Notes: generated from the letters alone by a model not told the origin. Counted from the stretch's first letter, positions 1-13,526 are shown. The stretch is 64,000 nt of DNA from Claveliimonas monacensis (GCF_014982975.1 NZ_JADCKL010000006.1:62001-126000), one strand, 5' to 3'. A program made the numbers and translations.

Positions 1-819
1 CCGCCCGATCTCCACCGTCATATCGTTAAAGTTGTCTGCCAGCACCGCGATCTCATCCTTGCTCTCCACATCGCTTCTGACTGTAAAATCTCCTTTGGCC
101 ACCAGCTTTGACGCCTCGCACAGTTTTCTGACAGGCTGCACCACACTTCTCTGGGTAAAGTTGGATATGATCGTCGTCAGAATGCCCACCACGCACACGA
201 TCAGGATACTGCTCTGGAGAGTCTTTCTGGTGTTTTCCATCATCGCTTCCTTTATAGCAGTGAAGCTGGCGTTTTCATCATTGATATAGTTCTGGATATT
301 TTCCTGCACCAGATCTGTCAGGCTTCTGACATCTTCCAGCAGTTCCTCATTTTCATCGTAATGTCCGCCCTCATCCATGTTCTCCTCTATCTCTTCTATG
401 ATTTTCTCCAGAGAATTAAGCGTATTGACAATCCTGTCCGGAAGATATCGGTTGCTGTTTACTGTGGCAATATCCGACATCTCGGTGCAGGCCGCGCGCA
501 TCTCTTCTATATAATCATAGGGATAGACAAGCTCCACGCCCCCCACGGAATAGATGCCCTCCCGCAGCTCACTGACCGGTTTGTCCCACACAGTGGCATA
601 ATACATGCTGTAGTCCATCCTCTCCTTGAATTCCTTCACGTACTTGCTGGCATAGTTCACACTGTTGGCCACCCGGTCAAAGGCCTGCACCGTGGTGTAC
701 TGGGTATACAGAAGATAGCCAATGAGAGCTGTCAGGGGAATAAAGCAGGACAGCACGATCATAAAGATCCTGGAGCGGAGTGAAAGACCTTTTTTCCTCT
801 TTTTCTTTTCCTCTTCCAT
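1..819 (-). CDS. Sensor histidine kinase, N-terminal part (cut by window edge)
   Basis: This is the first 273 codons of a two-component sensor whose kinase core lies outside the window. A basic N-terminus (MEEEKKKRKK) leads into a first membrane segment at about residues 18-38. An extracytoplasmic domain of about 155 residues follows, then a second membrane segment at about 193-215 and a HAMP linker (VVQPVRKLCEASKLVAKGDF) that reaches the edge. The ATG lies one base after the stop of the response regulator gene, so the two are translationally coupled. By analogy with YesM/YesN pairs it probably senses an extracellular carbohydrate and phosphorylates the neighbouring regulator. The neighbouring arabinofuranosidase suggests an arabinose-containing ligand, which is inference. 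Confidence 0.85.
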   Translation of the reverse strand, partial: MEEEKKKRKKGLSLRSRIFMIVLSCFIPLTALIGYLLYTQYTTVQAFDRVANSVNYASKYVKEFKERMDYSMYYATVWDKPVSELREGIYSVGGVELVYPYDYIEEMRAACTEMSDIATVNSNRYLPDRIVNTLNSLEKIIEEIEENMDEGGHYDENEELLEDVRSLTDLVQENIQNYINDENASFTAIKEAMMENTRKTLQSSILIVCVVGILTTIISNFTQRSVVQPVRKLCEASKLVAKGDFTVRSDVESKDEIAVLADNFNDMTVEIGR

Positions 820-820
820 G

Positions 821-5267
<4,447 letters not shown>

Positions 5268-5315
5268 TCCTTTTCCTCCTCATTGTTCCAACCCACGCAT
5301 GACGCAGGATGCGCA

Positions 5316-5346
5316 GGTATAATAACCACATCGTGGTTATTATACC
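5316..5346. promoter_or_regulatory. 31-bp palindrome upstream of the permease gene
   Basis: Two perfect 14-base arms (5316-5329 and 5333-5346) flank a 3-base centre, between the dehydratase-fusion stop and the permease start. Both strands carry a TATAAT inside the palindrome. There is no U-run after it on either strand, so an operator overlapping a -10 box is more likely than a terminator. No regulator can be assigned. Confidence 0.5.
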
Positions 5347-5381
5347 ATTCTATCCCTCAGAGGAAAAGGGGAACCTCCCGC

Positions 5382-7052
5382 TTACGCCTGCATTTTGTCC
5401 AGGGCGTAGAGGGCCGCCCCGGCAGCGCCCACGATCTCCGGTTCCGGGCAGATATAGAGCCTGGACTGGATCTTCTCCTCCACTGCCCGGACTACTCCCG
5501 GATTCTTGGCCACGCCGCCGGTCATCATAAAGGTCTCCTCCAGGCCCACTCTCTTCATAAGAGAGTAGGCCTTCCCCGCAATAGCGCGGCAGACGCCCCA
5601 GGCGATATCCGCTTTCTCTTTATTGTTGGCGATCAGGGAGATCACCTCTGACTCGGCAAAGACAGAGCACATGCTGGTGATCTCTATATCCTCCGTGGAC
5701 TGAAGAGCCACCGGCCCCAGCTCGTCCACATCGATCTCCAGGGTGCGGGCGATCATCTCCAGGAAACGCCCAGTGCCGGCTGCACACTTGTCGTTCATGA
5801 CAAAGTCCGTCACTTCCCCCGCTTCGCTCAAGTGGATGGCTTTGCTGTCCTGTCCGCCGATGTCCAGGATCGTGCGCACCTTCGGGTTGAAATAATGCGC
5901 GCCCCGTCCATGGCAGCTGATCTCGGTCACATTTTCATCGGCAAAGTCAATGCTGACCCGCCCGTATCCTGTGGACACGATCCAGGCGATCTCCTCCCTT
6001 GCAAGGCCCGCCTTCCCCAGGATCTCTCCCAGGATCTTCTGGGCGCTCTCCCCGGATTTGGCTCCGGTGCGCACCACCGCCGATGCCACGATCTTTCTCT
6101 CCCCGTCCATGATCACTGCGTTGGTGGACGTGGAACCGCTGTCTATTCCCATTACATACATGTCTTTCTTCTCTCCCTTGGGGGCCGGCCGTCTCTTCTC
6201 CTTCCCCGGAGCCAGCGACTCCAGAAAAGCCTCGATCCGTGTGAGCACCTGCCCGTAACTCTGTTTCGTGTAGTCTGTCTCAAGCTGGAGCATAGGCCCC
6301 GGCAGCACCTTTTTCAGCCAGGCGTACTCGTAGGAGTAGTTGTCGCAGAACTGGACTGTATGGTAGATGATGCCGTCCACGCTCCGGGCATATTTCTCTA
6401 TCAGTTCATCTCTCCCTGCCGCCGCTTCCATGCGCATGCAGGGGAACTGGCTAAGAAGCCCTCTTGTGTAGCCGGTCATCACATAGTCCGGCTCCAGGAG
6501 GTATTTTCTCCGAAGGCCTGTGCAGGTGATATCAAAGGCCACGTTCGCCCCTTTTTCCTCCAGGATGCGGGCGATATTCTCATTGGCTCTGGCCCCCACG
6601 ATACCGATGTTGAGCGCATGCTCTTTCAGAGAGATGGCCTGCTCTTTCTGTCTGGTCTTTAAAAGCTCCGCCAGCCTCTCCTCCTCAAAATGTTTCCCTG
6701 AAAATGCCTCGTACGTCCGGATCATCTTCCATATCCGCTTCTCATAGAGCGTGATCCCGGCATCCTTTGTGATCCTGGGAGTGTCCAGAATATAGATGAA
6801 TTTATCCGGCAGCTCCTCTGTCAGCACATCGTAAAGCCTGCGGATGCTGTCGCAGCAGGTGGTCAGGATGACGCCCTCGTAGTCCCCCGCCAGCACATCC
6901 TCCAGCACTCCCTTGGCAAAACTGCATATATTGGGGTGCATCTTCATGTCCGCCTGGGTGAAATTCGTCACCTCCGGCTCGATCCGCTTCATCTCCACAC
7001 CCATGGACTGAAAGACCTCTATGGGCGCGTATTTACAGATATATCCTAACAT
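5382..7052 (-). CDS. Fusion of 2-hydroxyacyl-CoA dehydratase-like subunit and BadF/HgdC-type activator ATPase
   Basis: This 556-residue protein joins two parts. Residues 1 to about 275 resemble the HgdB/FldC dehydratase subunit family (MLGYICKYAPIEVFQSMG start, cysteine-containing LTTCCDS). From about residue 297 it is a complete activator of the BadF/BadG/BcrA/HgdC family, with the phosphate-binding MGIDSGSTSTNAVI, DIGGQDSKAI, and the cysteines in NDKCAAGTGRF and TSMCSVFAESEV that bridge a [4Fe-4S] cluster between two monomers. Such activators use ATP to inject one electron into a dehydratase or reductase. The ATG overlaps the stop of the upstream dehydratase gene by 7 bases. Activator and subunit are usually separate genes, so the fusion is notable. 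The substrate is unknown. Confidence 0.85.
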   Translation of the reverse strand: MLGYICKYAPIEVFQSMGVEMKRIEPEVTNFTQADMKMHPNICSFAKGVLEDVLAGDYEGVILTTCCDSIRRLYDVLTEELPDKFIYILDTPRITKDAGITLYEKRIWKMIRTYEAFSGKHFEEERLAELLKTRQKEQAISLKEHALNIGIVGARANENIARILEEKGANVAFDITCTGLRRKYLLEPDYVMTGYTRGLLSQFPCMRMEAAAGRDELIEKYARSVDGIIYHTVQFCDNYSYEYAWLKKVLPGPMLQLETDYTKQSYGQVLTRIEAFLESLAPGKEKRRPAPKGEKKDMYVMGIDSGSTSTNAVIMDGERKIVASAVVRTGAKSGESAQKILGEILGKAGLAREEIAWIVSTGYGRVSIDFADENVTEISCHGRGAHYFNPKVRTILDIGGQDSKAIHLSEAGEVTDFVMNDKCAAGTGRFLEMIARTLEIDVDELGPVALQSTEDIEITSMCSVFAESEVISLIANNKEKADIAWGVCRAIAGKAYSLMKRVGLEETFMMTGGVAKNPGVVRAVEEKIQSRLYICPEPEIVGAAGAALYALDKMQA

Positions 7053-8323
7053 GCTTCTCTTCCTCCTGTCCCGATCATTTCCAGGAACGCCTCCAGCCTT
7101 GTCTTGATCTGGCCGTCATGGCTGTTCCGCTTGTCTATCCCGTCCCCGTCCAGGATCAGCATGGGGATTCCCTTCTCCTGCATCTTTTCCTTCAGAAGGA
7201 TGCTCCCGCCTGACGCCTGCTTGCAGCCCCAGTGACAGAAGTGGATGACCGCGTCAGGATGGAGTTCGTCCGCCAGCCGGCCGATCATCTCCGCCTTGTG
7301 GGCGTAGGAGCCGTTGTACAGGTTCCTGATGATCTTGCCAGCAAGGGCCTCAAAGGGGTGTTCTGCGTCCAGCTCATCCATGTAGTCCAGGATGATGTCA
7401 CTGGCTATGATCTGATACTCCTGACTACTGTTGAAATACTCCTTCAGGCTCTCCTGATAGAAGGGAAGGAGGTGGATCCACAAAATCTTTTTCCCCCGGA
7501 ACACCGGTCCTTTTTGTATCTCCTCGTTCATAAAGCGCAGAAGCTCCAGCAACTCCTTTGTGCCTATGAGCAGATGCATGCCCATCATCATGTAGAGATG
7601 GCTGATCAGCTCTCCCGGATAATAGTAAATCTTCTGATATTCGAAGAAACGCTTCAGCTCCCTCCGCGTCTCATTCTCCGTGCGCAGGATGTCCTTCAGC
7701 TTCTCCTCCTCAAACCTGCGACCGGTCCGCTCCTCCAGCTCCCCTGCCAGGTCACGCAGCTGGTCTGCCAGGTAAGCCACAGACTCCCGGTCGGAGGCGT
7801 AGGGCACATCCAGAAACGTGAAGGGCACATTCGCCTTTTTCTCCAGATAGCGAAAGGTATTCAGGTTTCCGTCGCAGGAGAGGGAGGTGGTCACTCCGTA
7901 TTCCGGCTTCTGCACCACACCGCTCTCCACGCCCCCCACAAAAGTCTTGTGGTAGGAGCACAGCGTGGGGGCGATCCCCATGTTCTGTGCATAATCGATA
8001 AAATAGTCCTCCAGGTGGTACCCGCTCATGTAGCAGGAGAGACACTCGATGGACAAAGTGTTCAGGCCAAAGCACTGCATCAGCTCGCAGGGAGCAAAGA
8101 TATTGCCCCACACGTAGCTTCCCTCCCTGGACAGAGAGTCCGCCACCAGGCTCATCATCATGGACTCCAGCCGGTGGTAGCCCTCGGATATATTTTTGTT
8201 GGGGAGGAGCTTCATCCTCCACTTGTTGGCCTTAAAGCCGAGGAGGATCTTGTCCCAGCTCTTCTCCGGGCGCCGGATGGCCTCCCCCCTTACGTGATCA
8301 ATGTATTTATCTACGATCTGCAT
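7046..8323 (-). CDS. 2-hydroxyacyl-CoA dehydratase family protein
   Basis: A 425-residue cytoplasmic protein of the HgdA/HgdB/BcrB-C fold. Cysteines that could ligate a [4Fe-4S] cluster occur in the N-terminal half (IECLSCYMSGYHLEDYF, APTLCSYHKTF), and a C-terminal subdomain has HFCHWGCKQASGG. I chose the ATG at 8323 because AGGTGAG lies 6 bases upstream; the open frame runs another 33 codons upstream without a ribosome site. It is translationally coupled to the downstream subunit-activator fusion, so the pair likely form a two-protein radical dehydratase or reductase complex. Acyl-CoA dehydration is known for the family; the real substrate is not visible here. Confidence 0.82.
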   Translation of the reverse strand: MQIVDKYIDHVRGEAIRRPEKSWDKILLGFKANKWRMKLLPNKNISEGYHRLESMMMSLVADSLSREGSYVWGNIFAPCELMQCFGLNTLSIECLSCYMSGYHLEDYFIDYAQNMGIAPTLCSYHKTFVGGVESGVVQKPEYGVTTSLSCDGNLNTFRYLEKKANVPFTFLDVPYASDRESVAYLADQLRDLAGELEERTGRRFEEEKLKDILRTENETRRELKRFFEYQKIYYYPGELISHLYMMMGMHLLIGTKELLELLRFMNEEIQKGPVFRGKKILWIHLLPFYQESLKEYFNSSQEYQIIASDIILDYMDELDAEHPFEALAGKIIRNLYNGSYAHKAEMIGRLADELHPDAVIHFCHWGCKQASGGSILLKEKMQEKGIPMLILDGDGIDKRNSHDGQIKTRLEAFLEMIGTGGREAC

Positions 8324-8420
8324 GTCTATCTCACCTCGTCTGTTTCGCCGCTGTCCGCCGCAGGCCTGGCAGGCAGATACAGCACAGCAGCTAAGTATAA
8401 AGTATAGCATATCTGTGCGC

Positions 8421-8451
8421 AAAAAGAAAAGGGGCAGGACTACTCCTGCCC
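8421..8451 (-). terminator. Rho-independent terminator of the ECF/RpiR operon
   Basis: On the minus strand an 8-base perfect stem (GGGCAGGA/TCCTGCCC at 8444-8451 and 8432-8439) with a 4-base loop is followed by CTTTTCTTTTT. The stem overlaps the stop codon of the RpiR gene. Confidence 0.85.
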
Positions 8452-9303
8452 GGATTTTCCGTCTTCTTTTCCGTACAGCCTCCTGCCGTACTTTTTCTTC
8501 AGTTTCTGCAGCCTCATCAGTTCCTCTGCCGCCTTTGGCTGTATGCTGTCTGACAGAGCCAGCACAAGGGCATCAATAACCGCCACAGCAGAAGACATTG
8601 TGTGAAACTCTTCTTTTTCTCCCCGGTATACATACAGATTCACATCCGCCCTCTGTTCCTGGGGCGCATAAAGCCTGCTGGTAAAAGCCAGCGTGCGGCA
8701 GCCCGTCTCCCGCGCGTAATCCAGGATCATACGTCCCTCCTCCGACACTTTGGAGAAGCTGAAAAGGATAATCAGATCCCCCTCTCCTGCACGGGCGATC
8801 CCCTCCAGGACCTCAGAACCGCCGGAGGGAATGAGGGATGCCTGGAAGCCAAGGCGCCTCAGCCGGAAAAAGAGGAGTCTGGCCGCCGCCAGGGAGGCGT
8901 TCTTGGCATGGATATAGATATTCCGGGCGCTGCCAATGCGCTGCACCGCCTCCTGGAACTGCCCCATGTCCAGGTTCTCTCTCGTCCTCTCGAGACACTC
9001 CCGCTGAAAGTCAAACCAGTTCTCCACATCAAATCCCTGATCCTTCATCAGAGTGCCTGCCAGCTTTCCGGCTGCGCCCTTGCCGGCTTTTTTCTGGATC
9101 AGATCATTTTTCATCTCCTTGAAATCCCGGTATCCCAGATGTCTGGCGCACCTGGACACCGTAGCCTCGGACATACCCAGCCGTTCCGCCAGCTGTCCGA
9201 TACTCATAAAAAGGAACTCATCTGTGTAGTCCTCCACAAAATCCATGATACGCCGGTCTGATTTTGTGTATTTCCCTTCCGGTTCCTGCACTGAAAATCC
9301 CAT
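8440..9303 (-). CDS. RpiR/MurR-family transcriptional regulator
   Basis: A 287-residue regulator with an N-terminal HTH_6 domain (MSIGQLAERLGMSEATVSRC, about residues 33-52) and a C-terminal SIS sugar-isomerase domain (about residues 115-240) that binds phosphorylated sugars. The ATG at 9303 was chosen because AAAGGATG precedes it; the longer frame to 9414 overlaps the upstream gene and lacks a ribosome site. It is the last gene of the ECF transporter operon, one base after the phosphatase stop. RpiR proteins usually control adjacent sugar-phosphate genes, so it probably regulates this operon, perhaps through the inverted repeat at 14496-14524. Confidence 0.88.
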   Translation of the reverse strand: MGFSVQEPEGKYTKSDRRIMDFVEDYTDEFLFMSIGQLAERLGMSEATVSRCARHLGYRDFKEMKNDLIQKKAGKGAAGKLAGTLMKDQGFDVENWFDFQRECLERTRENLDMGQFQEAVQRIGSARNIYIHAKNASLAAARLLFFRLRRLGFQASLIPSGGSEVLEGIARAGEGDLIILFSFSKVSEEGRMILDYARETGCRTLAFTSRLYAPQEQRADVNLYVYRGEKEEFHTMSSAVAVIDALVLALSDSIQPKAAEELMRLQKLKKKYGRRLYGKEDGKSGQE

Positions 9304-9304
9304 A

Positions 9305-10090
9305 TTACATCCTTTCCCTTTTACCGCTGTACAGCTCCCTATCCATCTCATCCCAGACAATCCCCAGGAGCTCCTCCCGGATACCGGGCGTGCCTGCTGC
9401 CACCTGCCGCTCATCAGCCTGTATCCAGCCGCCTGCCTCCCGGAGGATCAGGCCCGCCGCCCCGTAGTCCCAGAGCTTCAGTCTCTCCTCAAAGAACCCG
9501 TCCAGCCTGCCGCAGGCCACGTAGCACAGCTCCAGCGCCGCGGAGCCCACCCGCCGGATATCCTGGCACCGGTCATACACAGCACGCATTTTCCGAAAGC
9601 TCTCGTCCGCCCTCTCCCTGTGCCCCGGGGAGGTTCCTACAGCGATCAGGCACTGGGAGAGCTCCGCCGCTTTGCTCACAGAGACAGGCCTCTTATTGAG
9701 AAAGGCACCCCACCCCTCCTGTGCCTCAAAGCATTCCCTTCTGTAGGGGTCATAAACAATGCCGGAGGTGATTCTTCCCCGCTCCGAGCAGGCCAGGGAG
9801 ACGACACTGTGCTGGAAATCGTGGATGAAATTAGTGGTGCCGTCCACCGGGTCCAGGATCCACACCCGGCCATTCATGTCCACGCCGCTGTTGTCCTTCT
9901 CCTCCCCCAGGAACTGGGCGCCCGGGTCTATCTTTGAGAGCTCCCGGAAAATGAACTGCTGCACCCGCACATCCACCTCCGTCACATAGTCTGTGTGCCC
10001 TTTTTCCTTTATATGGTCCGCGCCCCTGCGGCCGGTCAGCTCTCTTCCCGCTGCCAGCACGATCTCCAGGGCCTCTCTGTGAAATTCCAT
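9305..10090 (-). CDS. Inositol monophosphatase family phosphatase
   Basis: A 261-residue Mg2+-dependent phosphatase of the IMPase/SuhB/CysQ superfamily. The metal-binding glutamate (FLGEEKD), the signature WILDPVDGTTNFIHDF (about residues 77-92) and the C-terminal LWDYGAAGLILREAGG are all intact. Members dephosphorylate myo-inositol-1-phosphate, fructose-1,6-bisphosphate or 3'-phosphoadenosine phosphate; sequence alone does not choose among these. Its place in an operon with a PHP phosphoesterase, an ECF importer and an RpiR regulator suggests a phosphorylated polyol or sugar substrate, which is inference. Confidence 0.88.
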   Translation of the reverse strand: MEFHREALEIVLAAGRELTGRRGADHIKEKGHTDYVTEVDVRVQQFIFRELSKIDPGAQFLGEEKDNSGVDMNGRVWILDPVDGTTNFIHDFQHSVVSLACSERGRITSGIVYDPYRRECFEAQEGWGAFLNKRPVSVSKAAELSQCLIAVGTSPGHRERADESFRKMRAVYDRCQDIRRVGSAALELCYVACGRLDGFFEERLKLWDYGAAGLILREAGGWIQADERQVAAGTPGIREELLGIVWDEMDRELYSGKRERM

Positions 10091-10131
10091 CTGTCTCTCC
10101 TCCGTTTCCCGCCCCGCGTGACCTGCCGGCC

Positions 10132-10932
10132 TTACACCGCGCAGGGCTCATCCACCAGCACGGACACATAGTTGCCGCCGATGGCGTGTATCTCCTTCAG
10201 GGCCTTTTTCAGCAGCCCTGCCGTCTTCACCTGGAAGGCCGCGTAGTCCGAGACGCTGATCTCGTACCTGACCGCCTTCATCTCCTCATAGAGATCATAC
10301 ACCGTCCGGACTTCTTTTTCAAATCCTGTTCGGATACAGCCGTACTGCACTGCCTGGTGGGTGTCGCTGCCGCCCACCATGGGGATGCCCAGCTCCCCCG
10401 CCAGGGCTCCTGTCTTCCTCCTGGTGCCTTCCTCGTCCTGGGCAATGTCCTTCCCGTTAAGGTCCAGGAAGTCAAAGCGGCGAAGCTGCTCAGCAGGGAG
10501 CTCCGGTATATGCCCTCCCTCCCGGAAGGGGTGCCCTGCCCCCACGATCACCGGGTACTCGTCAAAGAGATCCCGCAGCTTTGCAAAGGGAAGGAAGCGC
10601 CCCTTCTCCTTGTAGGGCTCCAGCCGCCGGTTCAGCTCCAGGATATCCTCCGGCTTTCCGATGGACAGGACATGTCCGCCCTCCGCAATGTCCGTCTCCA
10701 TGCCCGCGAAGATGCGGAGCCCGTCCCCGGTCACCAGGGTATCTCCCTGCCGGTCACAGACAGACATCAGGTAGCCGTAGAGCTCGTCAAACTGCAGCGT
10801 GTTAAAATGTTCGGTGAGGCAGAGGGCGTCAAGCCCTGCCCTGCGGGCCTCCCCAAAGAGCCAGTCTGTGTAAACAGTGGAAAACGGCAGCCTTTTTGCC
10901 AGTTTCCCGTGGGTGTGAAAATCTATATACAT
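10132..10932 (-). CDS. PHP-domain metal-dependent phosphoesterase
   Basis: A 266-residue protein of the PHP (polymerase and histidinol phosphatase) fold. Metal ligands are visible in order: DFHTHG at residues 4-9, the histidine in LCLTEHFN (near 42), the glutamate in FAGMETDI, the histidine in GAGHPFREGG, and the aspartate/histidine pair in VGGSDTHQ. HisJ-type members hydrolyse histidinol phosphate and others act on nucleotides, but no his genes lie nearby. It lies between the ECF T component and the inositol-phosphatase-like gene, so it may process the imported compound. The substrate is unknown. Confidence 0.82.
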   Translation of the reverse strand: MYIDFHTHGKLAKRLPFSTVYTDWLFGEARRAGLDALCLTEHFNTLQFDELYGYLMSVCDRQGDTLVTGDGLRIFAGMETDIAEGGHVLSIGKPEDILELNRRLEPYKEKGRFLPFAKLRDLFDEYPVIVGAGHPFREGGHIPELPAEQLRRFDFLDLNGKDIAQDEEGTRRKTGALAGELGIPMVGGSDTHQAVQYGCIRTGFEKEVRTVYDLYEEMKAVRYEISVSDYAAFQVKTAGLLKKALKEIHAIGGNYVSVLVDEPCAV

Positions 10933-10980
10933 CTTTCTTCCTTCTTTCTTCCGCTTTCATTCATGCAGGTCCATACAGGC

Positions 10981-11817
10981 CTATACGAGGGTGCCCGCAA
11001 AGATGACGACAGCCATCCAGAGAAATGACACTGCCAGGAACAGCAGGTCATCGTAGGTGACCTTCAGGGTAGCCAGCTTCATTTTCTTCACCTCTTTATT
11101 CACCGCCGCATACCGGTAGCCCTTGATCTCCAGCGCCTCCACCGTGGTCCGGGAGCGCTTTGCCGTGTTCAGCATGAGGGGGTAAAAGGAGTGGATGATC
11201 ACTTGTATCTGGTAGATCAGATACCGCACCTTTCCCGCAAGGGTGTCATGCTCCGGCGCGTTTCCCCGCAGGCGGTAGGACAGGAGCACATTCTGGAATT
11301 CCTCCATCAGCATGGGCAGCATCCGGTATGCGTAGGAGATGGAAAAGGACAATTTCTCCGGGCACCCGAACCACATCAGGCCGTTGGAGAGCCGGTCCGG
11401 ATCCAGCCCTGAGAACACGGTGATGGACGCCAGGGACACGCTGGCCACCTTCAGCGTCAGCACCAGAAGGGGCACCACGGTCTGTGCGTTTCCCCCAAAG
11501 ATGAGGGACACTACAAAGAGATAGCCAGTCTGGGAAAATACTCCCAGACAGAACAGGACCAGCACCAGGGGCGCCACCTTTGCCATGACTGTGGTAACTG
11601 CCACAAGGACGAAGCAGCCCAACAGAAAGGGCAGGTCGTCCACAAACCAGGGCGCCAGGGCAAAGAACACATACCACACAAGGAGGATCCTGGGGTCTCT
11701 CTTCGCGATAAATGTGTCGTCATTGCCGTAGGCATTTTTCAGCACCTGGTTCCTGAGGAAATCCATGGACAGCTTGTCCAGTATGTTTTCCGACAGTTTC
11801 TTCTTTATACTTTGCAT
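10981..11817 (-). CDS. ecfT: ECF transporter transmembrane (T) component
   Basis: A 278-residue membrane protein of the EcfT/CbiQ family that couples the ATPases to the substrate-binding S protein. About five hydrophobic segments lie in the first 200 residues. They are followed by the cytoplasmic coupling helices around LLSYRLRGN and NTAKRSRTTVEALEIKGYRY, the region with the conserved Ala-Arg-type coupling motifs. One more hydrophobic segment closes the protein. Its ATG lies one base from the stop of the ATPase gene. Unlike the shared group-II T component, it is encoded with a dedicated S and A protein, so this is a group-I system. Confidence 0.9.
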   Translation of the reverse strand: MQSIKKKLSENILDKLSMDFLRNQVLKNAYGNDDTFIAKRDPRILLVWYVFFALAPWFVDDLPFLLGCFVLVAVTTVMAKVAPLVLVLFCLGVFSQTGYLFVVSLIFGGNAQTVVPLLVLTLKVASVSLASITVFSGLDPDRLSNGLMWFGCPEKLSFSISYAYRMLPMLMEEFQNVLLSYRLRGNAPEHDTLAGKVRYLIYQIQVIIHSFYPLMLNTAKRSRTTVEALEIKGYRYAAVNKEVKKMKLATLKVTYDDLLFLAVSFLWMAVVIFAGTLV

Positions 11818-11818
11818 T

Positions 11819-13522
11819 TTACTTCACCCTTTCAAATCCATGCACAAACTCATCAATGGTGTAGCAGAAGGCCCTCTCGTCCAGCGCCTTCCCCATCTGG
11901 AAGATTTCCGGCGGTCGGATGCCCACCTGTTCCACCACGTCCCGGTTCCCGAAGACCTCGTCCCTGGTGCCGTCCGCAAGGACTCTGCCGCCGCTAAGGA
12001 CGATGATCCGCTCCGCCCACTCGCAGACAAGCTGCATATCGTGGGTGGCGATCATGACCGTGTCCGTGATCTCCTTCATGTCTCTGAGCGTCTTCATGAT
12101 CTCTTTTCTCGTCGCAATGTCCAGATTGGCCGTGGGCTCGTCCAGGAGCAGGATCTCCGGCTGCAGCGCCACGCCGATGGCAAGGCTGGCCCGGCGCATC
12201 TGGCCCCCTGAGAGGAGACGCCCGTCCCTGTCCTTCAGCTCTGTCAGGCGGAACCGTCGAAGGAGTTCTTCGGTCCGCTCCTGCCAGCCCTCCTCATTTC
12301 TCACCTTCATGGCGTAGGCTATGTCCGCCTCTATGGAGTCCTTGATAAACATGTCCTCCGGGTTCTGGTAGACTAAGGAGACATACCGGGAGAGCTTCTC
12401 CGGCTTTGTATCGCCCACGCTCTGTCCTTTCAGCACGACTCTCCCATCCGAGGGCTTTAAGAGCCCCACCATCAGCTTCATCAGAGTGGATTTGCCCGCG
12501 CCGTTGGAACCGATGAGGGCGATTTTCTCGCCCTTGTACAGTTTCAGGTCAAGGCCGCTGAAGATCTGCTTGGGCTCCCCCTTCACCGAGCGGTAGGAGA
12601 CAGACACATTTTCACAGGAAACAGTCTCCTCCTTCTCTCCGGCGGGGGAAGGCTCCCCACAGTTCTCTTTTCTGCCGGTATAAATGAAATCTGCAAATGT
12701 CTTCCGGCCTTCTTCTACAGTGGAAGGCAGCTTTCCTCCCTCTGCCAGCCGGCCCTCTGTTCTCAGCCTGTAGGCAGCCCGGGTCACCTGGGGCGGAAAA
12801 ATGTCGCTCTCCTCCAGCTCCTCCACCCTCTGGAGCGCCTCGACCACGGGCAGCTTCCATTTTATTTTCCCATCCTTCATGAGCACTGCGTGTTTGCAGT
12901 AGTTGCCGATGTATTCCGTGTGATGCTCGATCACGATGATCGTCTTGCCGTGCTGTTCATTCAGCTCTTTTAATATCTCGTAAATGGTATCCGCGTGGTG
13001 GGGGTCCAGCTGGGCGATGGGCTCGTCCAGGATCAGCACCTCAGGACTTAAGGACAGGGCTCCGGCCAGAGCCAGGAGATGGGTCTGGCCGCCGGAGAGC
13101 TGCCAGATATAGTCCTGTTCCTTTCCGGAGAGACCGCATTTTTCCAGGGCCTCCATTCCTCTCTCCCTGTAGTCCTTCATCGCATAGTTCATGCAGGCGT
13201 AGGAGGCGTCGTCCAGCACGGTAGGGCGGACGATCTGGTTTTCAAAATCCTGGTACACATAGCCCACCTTCCGGGCCAGGGTCCCGATGTCTGACTCCCT
13301 CGTCTCCACGCCGGCCGCCTGCACGCTTCCCTCGAAATCTCCTGTGATAAAGTGGGGGATCAGGCCGTTCATGGCCTTGCAGAGAGTAGACTTCCCGCAG
13401 CCGTTATTTCCGATGATGGCCACAAAATCTCCCTTCTCTATCTCCAGGTCCACGCCTTTTAAAACAGGGGTCTTGGCCCCTGGATAAGAAAATTTCAGGT
13501 CTTTGATCTCAATGACATTCAT
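11819..13522 (-). CDS. Fused double ATPase of an ECF transporter (EcfA-EcfA')
   Basis: A 567-residue protein with two complete ABC ATPase domains in one chain. The first has Walker A GNNGCGKST, signature LSGGQTHLLALAGAL and Walker B VLILDEPIAQLD. The second, after a linker near residues 245-300, has GSNGAGKST, LSGGQMRRASLAI and ILLLDEPTANLD. ECF modules usually use two separate ATPases; the tandem form serves dedicated (group-I) importers. It lies 4 bases after the S-component gene and 1 base before the T component. It powers uptake of a micronutrient or small metabolite that the S protein selects. Confidence 0.93.
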   Translation of the reverse strand: MNVIEIKDLKFSYPGAKTPVLKGVDLEIEKGDFVAIIGNNGCGKSTLCKAMNGLIPHFITGDFEGSVQAAGVETRESDIGTLARKVGYVYQDFENQIVRPTVLDDASYACMNYAMKDYRERGMEALEKCGLSGKEQDYIWQLSGGQTHLLALAGALSLSPEVLILDEPIAQLDPHHADTIYEILKELNEQHGKTIIVIEHHTEYIGNYCKHAVLMKDGKIKWKLPVVEALQRVEELEESDIFPPQVTRAAYRLRTEGRLAEGGKLPSTVEEGRKTFADFIYTGRKENCGEPSPAGEKEETVSCENVSVSYRSVKGEPKQIFSGLDLKLYKGEKIALIGSNGAGKSTLMKLMVGLLKPSDGRVVLKGQSVGDTKPEKLSRYVSLVYQNPEDMFIKDSIEADIAYAMKVRNEEGWQERTEELLRRFRLTELKDRDGRLLSGGQMRRASLAIGVALQPEILLLDEPTANLDIATRKEIMKTLRDMKEITDTVMIATHDMQLVCEWAERIIVLSGGRVLADGTRDEVFGNRDVVEQVGIRPPEIFQMGKALDERAFCYTIDEFVHGFERVK

Positions 13523-13526
13523 GCCC

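Noticed and set aside
5316-5346. Terminator of the dehydratase-fusion operon
   Set aside because: The hairpin is AT-rich and not followed by a U-run on the minus strand, so I list it as an operator candidate instead.
7232-8407. 391-codon plus-strand ORF
   Set aside because: It is an antisense shadow of the dehydratase gene in GC-rich sequence, with no ribosome site and a His/Leu/Val-rich low-quality protein.
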